Source of the DNA: JAFGFG01 sp964442905
GTDB lineage: Archaea > Aenigmatarchaeota > Aenigmatarchaeia > QMZP01 > JAFGSV01
NCBI GenBank assembly: GCA_964442905.1
Contig: CAYUBD010000003.1
Location: 1-37,453, forward strand
Direction of reading: 5' to 3'
DNA length: 37,453 bases
Below are positions 25,401-33,490 of this stretch, one piece after another (positions within the stretch are counted from its first letter, which is position 1; each line of letters begins with the position of its first letter). The notes beneath the pieces are model-generated. The model made no database searches. It was not told the DNA's origin and saw only the letters and a list, made by a program, of their open reading frames with translations. The position numbers were made by a program, and so were the translations under genes.

Positions 25401-25910
25401 TCATTTCTTATAACGCTTGATAAGTTTCACGATCTCTTCCAGCTGCCTGTTTATATCGTTGACAGATACGACCTTCTTTTTCATGAGAAGTTTCGTACGG
25501 TCTATGTCACCTATTGCACCCCATCCTCCTGCATTATAACTGTAAACATATTTCCCCCCGGCCTCAGCTCTCATGGTCTTGAGGCGCTCTTCCATGGCGT
25601 CCACCAATTGCGAGAACTTCTGGTTGTTGACGATCAGGGCCTCTTTCTGCGCTCTGAGGTCCTTCAGTTCATTCCTGACGCTCTTGAACGTGCGCTCTGC
25701 GCGATGAAGCGTCGTCACGGGGTCGCCGCTCCTGATGTCGTAATCCGGTCCAAGTTCCTCAATGCTCCATCCGCATTCCTTGCATTTGAGCTTTCCCCCC
25801 GAAGCTCCGCACAGGGGGCACTCATTTCCTGCGGGCTTGTTTTTCTTGTCGGACGTCTCATCGATTATCTCTATTGCGGCTTTTTTCGGTGCGGCCTTCT
25901 TTTTTGCCAT
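25401..25910 (-). CDS. Zn-ribbon coiled-coil protein
   Basis: 169 residues, function unknown. N terminus is Lys/Ala-rich (AKKKAAPKKAA, histone-tail-like, may touch nucleic acid). A zinc ribbon CPLC...CKEC lies at about 31-47. A coiled coil covers about 70-115, then a Gly/Tyr-rich link (YSYNAGGWGAIGDID) and a basic end (LIKRYKK). Its start is 26 bp after the truD stop, so truD and the two coiled-coil genes may be one unit. Confidence 0.65.
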   Translation of the reverse strand: MAKKKAAPKKAAIEIIDETSDKKNKPAGNECPLCGASGGKLKCKECGWSIEELGPDYDIRSGDPVTTLHRAERTFKSVRNELKDLRAQKEALIVNNQKFSQLVDAMEERLKTMRAEAGGKYVYSYNAGGWGAIGDIDRTKLLMKKKVVSVNDINRQLEEIVKLIKRYKK

Positions 25911-25935
25911 ATTTAGAATTCGCTGAGTTCGCTTA

Positions 25936-26988
25936 TTAATTTTCTTCCAGCCGCCTCACGAGCTCAGTTGCATAGCTGCCTTTAGGGAGGTAGAACAGCA
26001 GCATCAGCTTCTTCCTTCCACTGTTCATTTCGTCTTTCCCGAAGCTGTGCTCCAGGCTTTTCGGTGTCACCATGTAATTCCGGTCCGTACCCCTTGATGA
26101 CAGCTCCCTGAATTTGTGGTTCCTGAAATCCCCCGGGCCAATCTTCTCCTCGTTCATGACCTCTTCGAGAATCCCCCGTATCCTCGGATAATTCCTCACG
26201 TCTGTCCTGTGGCCTATTAATGGGATGGGCGTATTTCCCCCATCGTACCTGACTGCGCACTCGTTCCACATCTTCGCCTGGTATGCGTGCACGAAAATCT
26301 TCAGCAGCCTCAGCGGAAGCTGTCTAAGTGCGCCATCATAACCACCAGGATTCTTTTCCAGATGAGCGGACATCCTCCTTTCGTAGTCGCCTCCGCATTC
26401 CAGTATCATGGCCTTCGCGGCACTTTCCATATCACCGAGGACGATGAACTTCCCTATGACAGCATTGAGTTTGTTTATGGACCCGAACCTCTGCTCGCCG
26501 AAGTAGTTTATCATCCCTTCATTCTTTACATGATCTATGCTTTCTTCTATCCTTTGGATGTCTTTCACATCAATATTTCTTACGGTTATCTTGAAGTCAT
26601 TCCCCTTGTGCTCCCCCAGCTTTATTGGACGGTTCCTGTACCTGAAATCGCTGATCTCCAATCCCGTGATGTCCAGAGACCTTACGTCGTCTTCCATTCC
26701 AATCGGCACGGAAATCGTCTGGTATGTTATGGCCTTTTTGTCCTTGGTTCCGGCGTAGCCCACGTCCTTTGTGCTCATTTTCAGATTCCTTGCTATCGCG
26801 CCAATCGCCTTGAAGAAATCCCTGTCGGTTTTCTTGAGAGTGAACCAGAGATACTTGTTCTCGGTCCCGGAAGTCTTTCCGTGTATCTTCCTGTACTTCT
26901 CCTTCCAGGATTCCTCTATCTTGTCGAATATGACTTCCTGCACTATGAAATCCTCAGGCTTCTGCTTTATTTTCCAGCCCATATCCAT
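25936..26988 (-). CDS. truD: tRNA pseudouridine synthase D
   Basis: 350 residues; makes pseudouridine at position 13 of tRNA in known family members. Catalytic Asp83 sits in AGTKDKKAITYQ, and NYFGEQRFGS near 160-170 is the second TruD signature. The inserted domain at about 185-290 and the C-terminal end are of usual archaeal size. ATG 26988 is at the 5' end predicted from the TATA-like GTAATTAAAC about 22-25 bp upstream (leaderless); a second ATG is two codons in. It is divergent from the 76-residue gene at 27019. Confidence 0.93.
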   Translation of the reverse strand: MDMGWKIKQKPEDFIVQEVIFDKIEESWKEKYRKIHGKTSGTENKYLWFTLKKTDRDFFKAIGAIARNLKMSTKDVGYAGTKDKKAITYQTISVPIGMEDDVRSLDITGLEISDFRYRNRPIKLGEHKGNDFKITVRNIDVKDIQRIEESIDHVKNEGMINYFGEQRFGSINKLNAVIGKFIVLGDMESAAKAMILECGGDYERRMSAHLEKNPGGYDGALRQLPLRLLKIFVHAYQAKMWNECAVRYDGGNTPIPLIGHRTDVRNYPRIRGILEEVMNEEKIGPGDFRNHKFRELSSRGTDRNYMVTPKSLEHSFGKDEMNSGRKKLMLLFYLPKGSYATELVRRLEEN

Positions 26989-27018
26989 TTTTAATGTTTA
27001 TGTTTAATTACTTGTTCT
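26989..27018. promoter_or_regulatory. Interlocked divergent leaderless promoters
   Basis: Only 30 bp separate the two divergent start codons. Each TATA-like element sits about 25 bp from its own ATG and therefore close to or inside the opposite gene's first bases: ATTTTTAATG (26989-26999) for the plus gene, GTAATTAAAC (about 27005-27014) for truD. The two promoters should compete. Confidence 0.5.
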
Positions 27019-27249
27019 ATGAAACGCTATAATCAGATTGTTGTCTCAGGAGAATGCGTCCGCAATGACGGAATAGGACATGTGCTTTTACATCCTTATA
27101 GAAGTGGTAAAATTCCGGACGGAACACCACAAGACAGAATAACAAAACTAACAAATTACTCTGTCACTCGTTATAGAAACATTGCAATAGCTGCTGGTGT
27201 GACTCCTAAAAAAATAGTAATAGAATACCGAGAGCTTAATGGTAAGTGA
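27019..27249 (+). CDS. Hypothetical 76-residue basic protein
   Basis: Not recognised. It is basic and compact with no membrane segment: an N-terminal beta-like part (QIVVSGECVRNDG) and a C-terminal part YRNIAIAAGVTPKKIVIEYREL that looks helix-turn-strand. It ends one base before the eL31 stop on the other strand, and a TATA-like element 25 bp upstream supports expression. It occupies the spot where many archaea carry aIF6 after eL31, but it does not resemble aIF6. Confidence 0.55.
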   Translation: MKRYNQIVVSGECVRNDGIGHVLLHPYRSGKIPDGTPQDRITKLTNYSVTRYRNIAIAAGVTPKKIVIEYRELNGK

Positions 27250-27250
27250 A

Positions 27251-27703
27251 TCACTTCTTCTCAGCGGGCTCCGCATCTAAAGGCAAATCCGCTTTCGGTT
27301 CTTTTTCAGTCTTTGGTGATTCTTCTGGTATTGTCTTTACTTCCTCAGCCGGCTTCTCTTCAGCCTTTACTTCACCCTTTTTCTTATCCTTCTCTGCAAG
27401 GAACTTCTGCTTCTCTTCTTCCAATGTTATCTCTTCCGGAAGCCTCGTGTTAGCAATCCCCTCAGAAACGCTCACTTTCACTTTTATGCTCCTCAGCGGC
27501 TTCTTCGCGCCACTTGTCCAGAGCGAGTCATTGAGCTTTTGGGAAATCTTCACTTCAGATGCATGCGTATGCTTCAGTACGTACTTCTTCACACCGATTA
27601 CAGTCTTCTTGGTTCTCTGAACGCGCGTTGCGAGCAGGTATTCCCTCCTCAGCGGGATTGTAAAAATCTTCTCTTCTGCCGCAGGAGGTTTCTTATCAGC
27701 CAT
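27251..27703 (-). CDS. rpl31e: Ribosomal protein eL31 with long C-terminal tail
   Basis: 150 residues. The eL31 core covers about 10-90 (FTIPLRREYLLATRVQRTKK, then SEVKISQKLNDSLWTSG and IKVKVSV). The usual archaeal protein stops near 85-95 residues; here about 60 more follow, a Lys/Glu/Pro/Ala-rich low-complexity tail (KAEEKPAEEVK, PKTEKEPKAD) ending in AEKK. The true start is ATG 27703 with GGTGT upstream; longer in-frame readings run through the eL39 gene. It is 8 bp after the eL39 stop, last in the eS19-PDCD5-eL39-eL31 operon. Confidence 0.92.
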   Translation of the reverse strand: MADKKPPAAEEKIFTIPLRREYLLATRVQRTKKTVIGVKKYVLKHTHASEVKISQKLNDSLWTSGAKKPLRSIKVKVSVSEGIANTRLPEEITLEEEKQKFLAEKDKKKGEVKAEEKPAEEVKTIPEESPKTEKEPKADLPLDAEPAEKK

Positions 27704-27711
27704 ATGAACAC

Positions 27712-27879
27712 CTAAATCTTGAGATTGTCCCTTCTCCATTTCTTGACGCTGACCCTGATGCGCCTGCTTCTGGCCCTCTTCAGGCCGAACTTCTTTATGT
27801 CTGCCCATCTGGGCGACGGCCTTCGTTTTGAGAGTGCCGCCAGCTTCAGCTTCACTCCCGAAGATTTATTGCTTGTCAT
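27712..27879 (-). CDS. rpl39e: Ribosomal protein eL39
   Basis: A 55-residue, strongly basic protein of the large ribosomal subunit (exit tunnel). It begins MTSNKSSGVKLKLAALSKRR, has the single Trp of the central RWADIKKF region and ends KKWRRDNLKI, the eL39 C-terminal signature (WRR-x-x-LK). It is too short for an ordinary ORF cut-off but fits exactly between PDCD5 (its ATG begins one base before the PDCD5 stop) and eL31. The order eS19, PDCD5, eL39, eL31 is a standard archaeal ribosomal cluster. Confidence 0.92.
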   Translation of the reverse strand: MTSNKSSGVKLKLAALSKRRPSPRWADIKKFGLKRARSRRIRVSVKKWRRDNLKI

Positions 27880-27880
27880 T

Positions 27881-28156
27881 TCATACCCTCTTTATCCTGA
27901 TTTCCTTTTTCTGTGCTAGTGCCTTCAATATGTTTTTGAGCTTCTCATCCGTTACCTGATCCTTCAGTTGCCCTGCCTGGTATATCTGTATCAGGTAGAG
28001 CTCCAACTGGCCCGCAAGTTCAGGATTCACTGTCCTGACCCTCCCGAGCCTTTCAAATGCCTCTTTTGCGAGCATCTTCGTCAGCAGCTGTTTTTTCAGT
28101 TTCTCTACCTGCTGCATCTCCTGGACCTTTTCCGGATCCAGCATCTCTCCGTTCAT
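27881..28156 (-). CDS. PDCD5/TFAR19-family DNA-binding protein
   Basis: 91 residues, the normal size of archaeal PDCD5 homologues. Three-helix core with the family feature LARIRTVNPELA-like region (here LGRVRTVNPELAGQLELYLI at about 37-56) and a basic C terminus (KKEIRIKRV). Known family members bind DNA; their exact cellular job in archaea is not settled. It overlaps the eS19 stop by 4 bp (ATGA) and is one base from the eL39 start, so it is translationally coupled inside the ribosomal operon. Confidence 0.9.
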   Translation of the reverse strand: MNGEMLDPEKVQEMQQVEKLKKQLLTKMLAKEAFERLGRVRTVNPELAGQLELYLIQIYQAGQLKDQVTDEKLKNILKALAQKKEIRIKRV

Positions 28157-28569
28157 TTTTTCCTTATCTCTTTGGATATATCCATTAAAAATGATTTCCC
28201 TTTCGTGGTCAGCTCTCTGCCTTTCGCCTTCTTCGTGCTCACGAATCCCGCAGCTTCAAGCTGCCTGAGCACGGTCCTTATAACTGAACCGGAAGCCTTC
28301 TCTTTATGCTCAGGCTTGTGTCCCTTGTTCTTCCTCCCGCCGTATTCCTTTCTGAGCTTCTCAACACCCACGGTCCCTTCAATGCCGACCTTTCTCAGCA
28401 CTGCGGCTGCCCTTGTCCACCACCAGTCTTCCTGCTGTGGCGCTCTTTCCTTATGCACGCCCGTCTTCACGAATTTTGACCATTCGGGAGGCTTGAGCTC
28501 ATCCATGCCTTTCAGTTTTTCAGCTGTTTTTTCTATGAGCCTGCCAGCCGGTGCCTCTTTAAGATTCAT
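28153..28569 (-). CDS. rps19e: Ribosomal protein eS19
   Basis: 138 residues, small-subunit protein. Signatures PPEWSKFVKTGVHKERAPQQ and DWWWTRAAAVLRKVGIEG at about 27-65, KLRKEYGGRKNKGHKPEH near 75-90, and the C-terminal winged-helix part with LRQLEAAGFV. ATG 28569 is chosen over the in-frame TTG 28587 because a GGTG Shine-Dalgarno lies 6-7 nt upstream; a TATA-like TTTTTATATAC lies at about 28608-28617. It heads the ribosomal operon. Confidence 0.95.
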   Translation of the reverse strand: MNLKEAPAGRLIEKTAEKLKGMDELKPPEWSKFVKTGVHKERAPQQEDWWWTRAAAVLRKVGIEGTVGVEKLRKEYGGRKNKGHKPEHKEKASGSVIRTVLRQLEAAGFVSTKKAKGRELTTKGKSFLMDISKEIRKK

Positions 28570-28635
28570 CTGTTCACCTATTTTCAATATAAGAACAGTT
28601 AGTATATAAAAAAGTTTAAATAGGTCACTGATTCT

Positions 28636-28881
28636 TCATGCCGTCCAGGTTGTCACCATAAGGTATACTGCACCCACATCAGCTAAGATAAAAGAAAGGA
28701 CCATGAAAAATGTCACAACCATATCCATATTGTATTTTTCCAAGTGACAGTTGAAATTGTCAGGCTTGTCCGGCAATTCTTCGCACATCACTGATTCCTT
28801 GACCAGAGAACTTCCCAGTGACATGATAAAGAATGTCGTGATAAAGACAATCATCAGACCAATCGTGAGTACTAACTTCAT
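28636..28881 (-). CDS. Small two-helix membrane protein
   Basis: 81 residues, not recognised. Two membrane helices (about 3-25 and 54-77) flank a polar loop with two cysteines (VMCEELPDKPDNFNCHLEKY). Start 28881 has a Shine-Dalgarno AAGGTG 7-8 nt upstream and lies 10 bp after the rnp4 stop, so it belongs to the histone-rnp4 operon. The protein at 29549-30013 has the same plan in its N-terminal half (helix, Cys loop, helix), so they may be relatives. Confidence 0.65.
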   Translation of the reverse strand: MKLVLTIGLMIVFITTFFIMSLGSSLVKESVMCEELPDKPDNFNCHLEKYNMDMVVTFFMVLSFILADVGAVYLMVTTWTA

Positions 28882-28891
28882 TCACAACACC

Positions 28892-29272
28892 TTACTGTAT
28901 ATTTCGTTTTTTATCTAATTTATCTTTTTTGCCCCTCTCCCTAGCAAATGGCATCCTCGTGACCCCGCCGCACTCCAGGCATTTGACTTCAATCGACCGG
29001 GTCCTGGCATTGGACCTGATAACGCAGTTCTTCCCCGGAACGATATACTTGTAGCATTTCCGGCAGAAACGTCTGGATGCCTTCGGTATCTTAACATTAT
29101 ACCGCATGCCTATCTTTCTCGCGAGCTCCACGTACCTGTCTGACCTTTCAGGATGCTTTCCGAACTCCTTTCCGGCCAGAGTAAGAAGTATTCTTATCCT
29201 CTCTTCTGCGATTTCCTGCTGCCAGCCCGGCTTTGATGACCGATTCCTCGGGCGGGATTCCTTCGCTGTCAT
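28892..29272 (-). CDS. rnp4: RNase P protein component 4 (Rpp21/Rnp4)
   Basis: 126 residues. Protein subunit of RNase P, which trims tRNA 5' leaders. An N-terminal helical half (ERIRILLTLAGKEFGKHPER, then ARKIGMRYNVKIPK) is followed by a zinc ribbon with CRKC at about 69-72 and CLEC near 98-101, both needed in the family. The C terminus is basic. Its start overlaps the histone stop by 4 bp (ATGA). Its presence fits a genome with many processed, intron-bearing tRNAs. Confidence 0.92.
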   Translation of the reverse strand: MTAKESRPRNRSSKPGWQQEIAEERIRILLTLAGKEFGKHPERSDRYVELARKIGMRYNVKIPKASRRFCRKCYKYIVPGKNCVIRSNARTRSIEVKCLECGGVTRMPFARERGKKDKLDKKRNIQ

Positions 29273-29484
29273 TTCAACCTTAGATTTTTCCTTGCAAGCT
29301 CTACGTCCTTTCTCACTACGGTCTTCCTTCCTGCATGCTCTGCGAATGCGGCAGCATCTTTGGCCAGTTCCGTTGCTATCTCCATGCTTATCCCGGCAAG
29401 TGCCTCGCCCGCAGAGAAGGCGACTCTTTTGCCTCCGTTCTCCTTTATTATCTTCTCGAATGGCGCTATCGGCAGTTTTGACAT
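29269..29484 (-). CDS. Archaeal histone
   Basis: 71 residues, a single histone fold without tails. MSKLPIAPFEKIIKENGGKR starts helix 1 as in HMfA/HMfB; the C-terminal part has HAGRKTVVRKDVELA, the conserved loop 2 and helix 3. It should dimerise and wrap DNA. A Shine-Dalgarno AGGGGTGAT precedes ATG 29484, unusual among the leaderless genes here, and TATA-like AAATTATAAAG lies about 30-40 bp upstream; strong translation is expected. First gene of the histone-rnp4-membrane protein operon. Confidence 0.95.
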   Translation of the reverse strand: MSKLPIAPFEKIIKENGGKRVAFSAGEALAGISMEIATELAKDAAAFAEHAGRKTVVRKDVELARKNLRLK

Positions 29485-29548
29485 AATATCACCCCTATTG
29501 CTTGGAAACTGCTTTATAATTTGCTAAAATGGTTAAAAAGCTTGCAAA

Positions 29549-30013
29549 TCACTCTATTGCTTTCATTTTGAGCTTGTTGATTTCCGTCTCGATTTCCATT
29601 ATCTCCTTGTCATAATTAGCATTCATCTCTTTGTACGTCTTCTCTTCAATCTCCCGTCTGAAGTATTTCTTTCTCAGGCTGTTCTTGGACGTCTTTAATT
29701 CCTTCTTTCTCTTCACCAGGTCCTTCAGGTTTTTCAGATCCTTCTTTGAGCCGGCAGCTTCAGCCATCACGTTGATTTCCATGCCCTTGAATATGTAGTA
29801 TATCGTCGTTTCTATCACGAAGATGAAAGCCAGAACTACGAGGAACGTGAAAAGAAGCAGGCGGAAGACGCTGTCTTCGTCGCAGAGAAGGCTCGCCTTC
29901 ATGGTGCACAACTCATTGAAGAAGAAAAAGTTATTCAGCGCAAAGTGTATGAAGAATACTGAGACGAATATGACGATCAGGCTGAAAGCGATTATGACAT
30001 CGAATTCTTTCAT
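29549..30013 (-). CDS. Hypothetical two-helix membrane protein with coiled-coil tail
   Basis: 154 residues, not recognised. Helix 1 at about 5-27, loop with two Cys (ELCTMKASLLCDED), helix 2 at about 50-75, then a Lys/Glu-rich cytoplasmic coiled coil at about 85-150. Start 30013 is preferred over the in-frame upstream start because TATA-like AAATATTATAC lies about 25 bp before it (leaderless). The N-terminal half mirrors the 81-residue protein at 28636. Confidence 0.65.
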   Translation of the reverse strand: MKEFDVIIAFSLIVIFVSVFFIHFALNNFFFFNELCTMKASLLCDEDSVFRLLLFTFLVVLAFIFVIETTIYYIFKGMEINVMAEAAGSKKDLKNLKDLVKRKKELKTSKNSLRKKYFRREIEEKTYKEMNANYDKEIMEIETEINKLKMKAIE

Positions 30014-30066
30014 GCACCACACCGGTCTGTATAATATTTGTTTTCACTAAATAAAAAAAGCGCTTA

Positions 30067-31506
30067 TCAGTATGATCTCGAAAAATATACGCTGCAGTTG
30101 GCCTTCTTTCCGCATATGCATTTACCCCGCGGCTTTCGCTGGCTGAAAGGTATCACCCTCGTGGTGGCTGCGGTGTCGTCCTTTATCTTCTCCTCACATC
30201 GGCTCTCGCCGCACCAGAGAGTCTTTACCATCCGTTTCTCTTCAATAGCCTTCTTGAACTCTTTGTACGTGCTGACTTTCACTGTGCTCTTTTCCAGGAA
30301 GTCTTTGGCCCTGCTGAACAGGTTCTTCTGTATGCTTTCAAGCGTGCTTCCAACGGTCTTCTCAAGCCCGCTGATTTTCACAGGCTTCTTGTCCCCGGTA
30401 TCCCTTCTGACCATGACCACCTGCCTTTTTGCGATGTCCCTGGGGCCTATCTCAAGCCTTATGGGAACGCCTTTCATCTCCCATTCATTGAACTTCCATC
30501 CAGCGCTGTACGTCTCCCTTTCATCGAAATGGACTTCGTAATCCCCTGAAAGCTTCTCCTTCACCTTCCTGCATTCATCGAACACCTTCTTCTTGTCCTT
30601 GTCGAATATTATCGGGACTATGACCACGTGTATGGGTGCTATCTTAGGCGGCAGCACGAGTCCCTTGTCGTCGCCGTGCACCATTATCAATGCCCCTATC
30701 AGCCTGGTGCTGACTCCCCACGATGTCTGCCATACCATCTTCTCCCTGCCGTCCCTGTCAAGATACCTGATGTCGAATACCTTGGCGAAGTGCTGTCCCA
30801 GGTGATGAGACGTACCCATCTGCAGGGCCTTCCCGTCAGGCATCATTGCTTCCATGGCTGCTGTGTACTGGGCGCCAGGGAACTTCTCCGCCTCGCTTTT
30901 CTTCCCGGTCAGGACGGGTATCGCGAGATAGTCTTCCACGAGTTTCGTATACAGTCCGAGTATCTTCATCACCTCGTCGTCTGCCTCTTTATCGCTTGTA
31001 TGCGCGGTGTGCCCTTCCTGCCACAGGAATTCCCTGGTCCTGAGGAAGAGCTTGGTCGCCTTTGTCTCCCAGCGAACGATGTTGCACCACTGGTTGATGA
31101 GCACCGGAAGGTCCCTCCAGCTCCTTATCCATTTCGAATAAGCATCATACATTATGGTCTCGCTAGTCGGCCTCAGTGCGTATTTCTCGTTCTCGTCTTC
31201 CACCCACGCCACCTCGGGGACGAACCCCTCGAAGTGCTCGGCCTCCTTCTTGAGGAACCTCTCGGGTATGAACATGGGAAAGTATGCGTTCCTGTGACCC
31301 GTATCCTTTAGCATCCGGTCAAGCGTTCCCTGTATCTTCTCCCATATGGCATAACCATTAGGCATTATGACCATGCAGCCGCCGATGGGCGCAAAATCGG
31401 CCATGCCGGCCTTAAGGACTACCTCGTTGTACCATTCCGGGAAATCACCGGCCTTCTTCACGGTTATTCCCTGCGTCTCCTTTTTACCGGACTTATTTTC
31501 TGCCAT
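30067..31506 (-). CDS. proS: Prolyl-tRNA synthetase, archaeal/eukaryotic type
   Basis: 479 residues; class II synthetase that charges tRNA-Pro. Motif 1 region GHRNAYFPMFIPE, motif 2 RWETKATKLFLRTREFLWQEGHTAH near 143-170, and motif 3 region GALIMVHGDDKGLVLPPKIAP. No bacterial editing insert. The C-terminal domain has cysteines WCGESRCEE and CICGKKANC (zinc site) and ends in a Tyr, as archaeal-type ProRS does. TATA-like CATAAATAAATAG about 25 bp before ATG 31506 fits a leaderless mRNA. The substrate tRNA-Pro is at 493-638 with a T-arm intron. Confidence 0.96.
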   Translation of the reverse strand: MAENKSGKKETQGITVKKAGDFPEWYNEVVLKAGMADFAPIGGCMVIMPNGYAIWEKIQGTLDRMLKDTGHRNAYFPMFIPERFLKKEAEHFEGFVPEVAWVEDENEKYALRPTSETIMYDAYSKWIRSWRDLPVLINQWCNIVRWETKATKLFLRTREFLWQEGHTAHTSDKEADDEVMKILGLYTKLVEDYLAIPVLTGKKSEAEKFPGAQYTAAMEAMMPDGKALQMGTSHHLGQHFAKVFDIRYLDRDGREKMVWQTSWGVSTRLIGALIMVHGDDKGLVLPPKIAPIHVVIVPIIFDKDKKKVFDECRKVKEKLSGDYEVHFDERETYSAGWKFNEWEMKGVPIRLEIGPRDIAKRQVVMVRRDTGDKKPVKISGLEKTVGSTLESIQKNLFSRAKDFLEKSTVKVSTYKEFKKAIEEKRMVKTLWCGESRCEEKIKDDTAATTRVIPFSQRKPRGKCICGKKANCSVYFSRSY

Positions 31507-31598
31507 AAGAAAACAGTTGTGATTCTGCTATTTATTTATGCACACTTCCAGGTCCACCGTTTATAAAATTAATTCTCAAATACTGTTCAAGTGATTAC

Positions 31599-32339
31599 AT
31601 GTGGAAAGAAAGTGTTGATTTGGATGCTGACGGCGTTATGATAGACAGCAATGAAGAGAGTGACGAACTGGTCAGAAATAGCTGGCTTAAGATTATGCAT
31701 GAGCCATACCCAATCCCAAAAGATGGGTTCAGGTACAATATAAGACCATTCATAGTAACCCCCCATGACTTTTACTCATTTACCCGGGCATATCTCAACA
31801 ATGAGAATTTTACGACAGTTGAAGGAGCTGACGCCGTTAGGGAACGATATGATGACCTAGCGAACGCAGGGATGGACGCTTACATGAAAGAACGGGCCAT
31901 TCTCAGCAAAGATATGGATAAATGGATGTCTCTGCTTCCTCCTTTCGAAGGAGTCGGAGAAATGATAAGAGAGCTAAACTCCATGCCTGTTAATGTTTTT
32001 GTAGTCAGTAGCAAGGACAATAAATCAATATCTGCATTCCTTGAATACAACGGATTCTCCGTGGATGCCATATTCGATAAGAGTCTCGGTAAAGGACTTG
32101 AAGCTGAAGTTGGTGGCGGGAGAAGAAAGCAGTTTGAGGCCCTCAAGAGGATGGGGTATTCTCCAGAGAGGGCAGTGGTTTACGATGATGCCCGCGAGAA
32201 CCTTCTGGTAGCAAAGGAATGGGGTATGTATCCTATAGCTGCGCCTCAGGGATATGATACAGTTCTAAGGCTCCATGAGTTCGTTAAGGCCTATCCTCGT
32301 GAGTTCCCCGGCGTTGTGGAAGAGCTTCTTGGACTCTAA
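31599..32339 (+). CDS. HAD-family hydrolase
   Basis: 246 residues, phosphatase-like HAD protein. Motif I is DLDADGVMIDSN at about 8-19 (nucleophile Asp in DxDGV), motif II is VVSSKDN near 131, and motif III/IV are the Lys region GRRKQFEALKRMG and AVVYDDARENL near 185-206 (metal Asp pair). A helical cap lies at about 20-115. Substrate unknown. TATA-like GTTTATAAAATTAAT at 31559-31573 sits about 30 bp upstream; a short leader is likely. Next gene begins 32 bp after the stop. Confidence 0.85.
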   Translation: MWKESVDLDADGVMIDSNEESDELVRNSWLKIMHEPYPIPKDGFRYNIRPFIVTPHDFYSFTRAYLNNENFTTVEGADAVRERYDDLANAGMDAYMKERAILSKDMDKWMSLLPPFEGVGEMIRELNSMPVNVFVVSSKDNKSISAFLEYNGFSVDAIFDKSLGKGLEAEVGGGRRKQFEALKRMGYSPERAVVYDDARENLLVAKEWGMYPIAAPQGYDTVLRLHEFVKAYPREFPGVVEELLGL

Positions 32340-32371
32340 CGTTTTTTAATCCTCCGCTTAAATTTTATTCT

Positions 32372-33490
32372 ATGGGTGAGCTGAGGCAGAACATGATAAG
32401 GCAGCAGCTGCAGGCTGAGCTGGAGAGAGCCCACACGGCAGAGGCGAAAGGAAGCGAGAAGGAAGCCGGAGAACATTACGTAAAGGCGGGCGCCATTGCC
32501 AGGAAGCTTGCATATCAGGCTCCCAGAGAGCACGCAGAGGAATTCTTCCACAGCGCATCACAGTACGAGAACGTCGGCAACCTGATAAAGACCACAGAAG
32601 GCCAGCAGAGAGCGGAATCAGAAGCCATGATAGACAAGATGGTCGTCACGCAGAAGCCCAGCACCAAATGGGATGACATAGGCGGTCTCGATGAGGCCAA
32701 GCACACGCTCAAGGAAGCGATAATAATACCATTCGTCCAGGGAAGGCCTGATTTCGTGAAGATAACCAAATCCATACTGCTTTACGGACCCCCCGGTACA
32801 GGAAAGACACTTCTGGCCAAAGCGAGCTCTAACACGCTCAATGCCACGTTTTTCGAGGCCAAGGCATCAGGCCTGCTTTCGAAGTACTTCGGCGAATCCA
32901 GCAAGATAATATCATCACTTTTCGGGAAGGCCAGCGAGAAGCAGCCGAGCCTCATCTTCCTTGATGAGATTGATTCACTGGCGCCAAGCAGGAGCGGCGA
33001 TATAAACGAGAGCAGCAGGCGCGTTCTCGGGGAGATACTGGAAGGCATGGAAGGGTTCAGCAACAAGAAGGACGAGAAGGTCATATTCATAGGCGCCACC
33101 AACAAGCCCTGGGATCTTGACGATGCCCTACTTTCAAGGTTCCAGAGGAAGATATACGTCCCGCTGCCTGACGAGGAATCGAGAAAGAAGATATTCGGCA
33201 TTCACCTGAAAGGCGCAGAACTCAAGGTGAACATCGATGACATAGTGAAGAGGAGCGAAGGCTATTCAGGCCGGGACATAGCTGCGCTCTGCCAGGACGC
33301 TATAAACACCATGATAAGGGAGAAGAACCCCGACCTTGAAAGTCTCACATCGAAGCAGCTGGAGACCTACAGCCTCAGTACAAGGGAACTGCTGCCTTCG
33401 GATTTCGACACCGCCTTCGAGAAGGTGAAGCCCGCAAGCGACAGCAAGTCGCTCGATAAATACTCAGAGTGGGGAAATGAGTTCGGTTAA
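32372..33490 (+). CDS. Vps4/CdvC-like AAA ATPase
   Basis: 372 residues. An N-terminal helical domain (about 1-75, Lys/Glu/Ala-rich, MIT-like) is linked to one AAA module: KWDDIGGLDEAK at 99-110, Walker A GPPGTGKT at 139-146, Walker B IFLDEID at 195-201, GATNKPWDLDDALLSRFQRK near 234-253 (sensor 1 and arginine finger). This is the Vps4/CdvC layout of proteins that disassemble ESCRT-III polymers in membrane scission; a general AAA unfoldase is the alternative. No ESCRT-III (CdvB) gene is in the window. The next gene overlaps its end by 14 bp. Confidence 0.82.
   Translation: MGELRQNMIRQQLQAELERAHTAEAKGSEKEAGEHYVKAGAIARKLAYQAPREHAEEFFHSASQYENVGNLIKTTEGQQRAESEAMIDKMVVTQKPSTKWDDIGGLDEAKHTLKEAIIIPFVQGRPDFVKITKSILLYGPPGTGKTLLAKASSNTLNATFFEAKASGLLSKYFGESSKIISSLFGKASEKQPSLIFLDEIDSLAPSRSGDINESSRRVLGEILEGMEGFSNKKDEKVIFIGATNKPWDLDDALLSRFQRKIYVPLPDEESRKKIFGIHLKGAELKVNIDDIVKRSEGYSGRDIAALCQDAINTMIREKNPDLESLTSKQLETYSLSTRELLPSDFDTAFEKVKPASDSKSLDKYSEWGNEFG

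Noticed and set aside
26287..26994. 235-residue ORF on plus across truD
   Set aside because: truD has all its catalytic motifs on the minus strand; this is its antisense shadow.
30628..31311. 227-residue ORF on plus across proS
   Set aside because: Antisense shadow of a clear ProRS.
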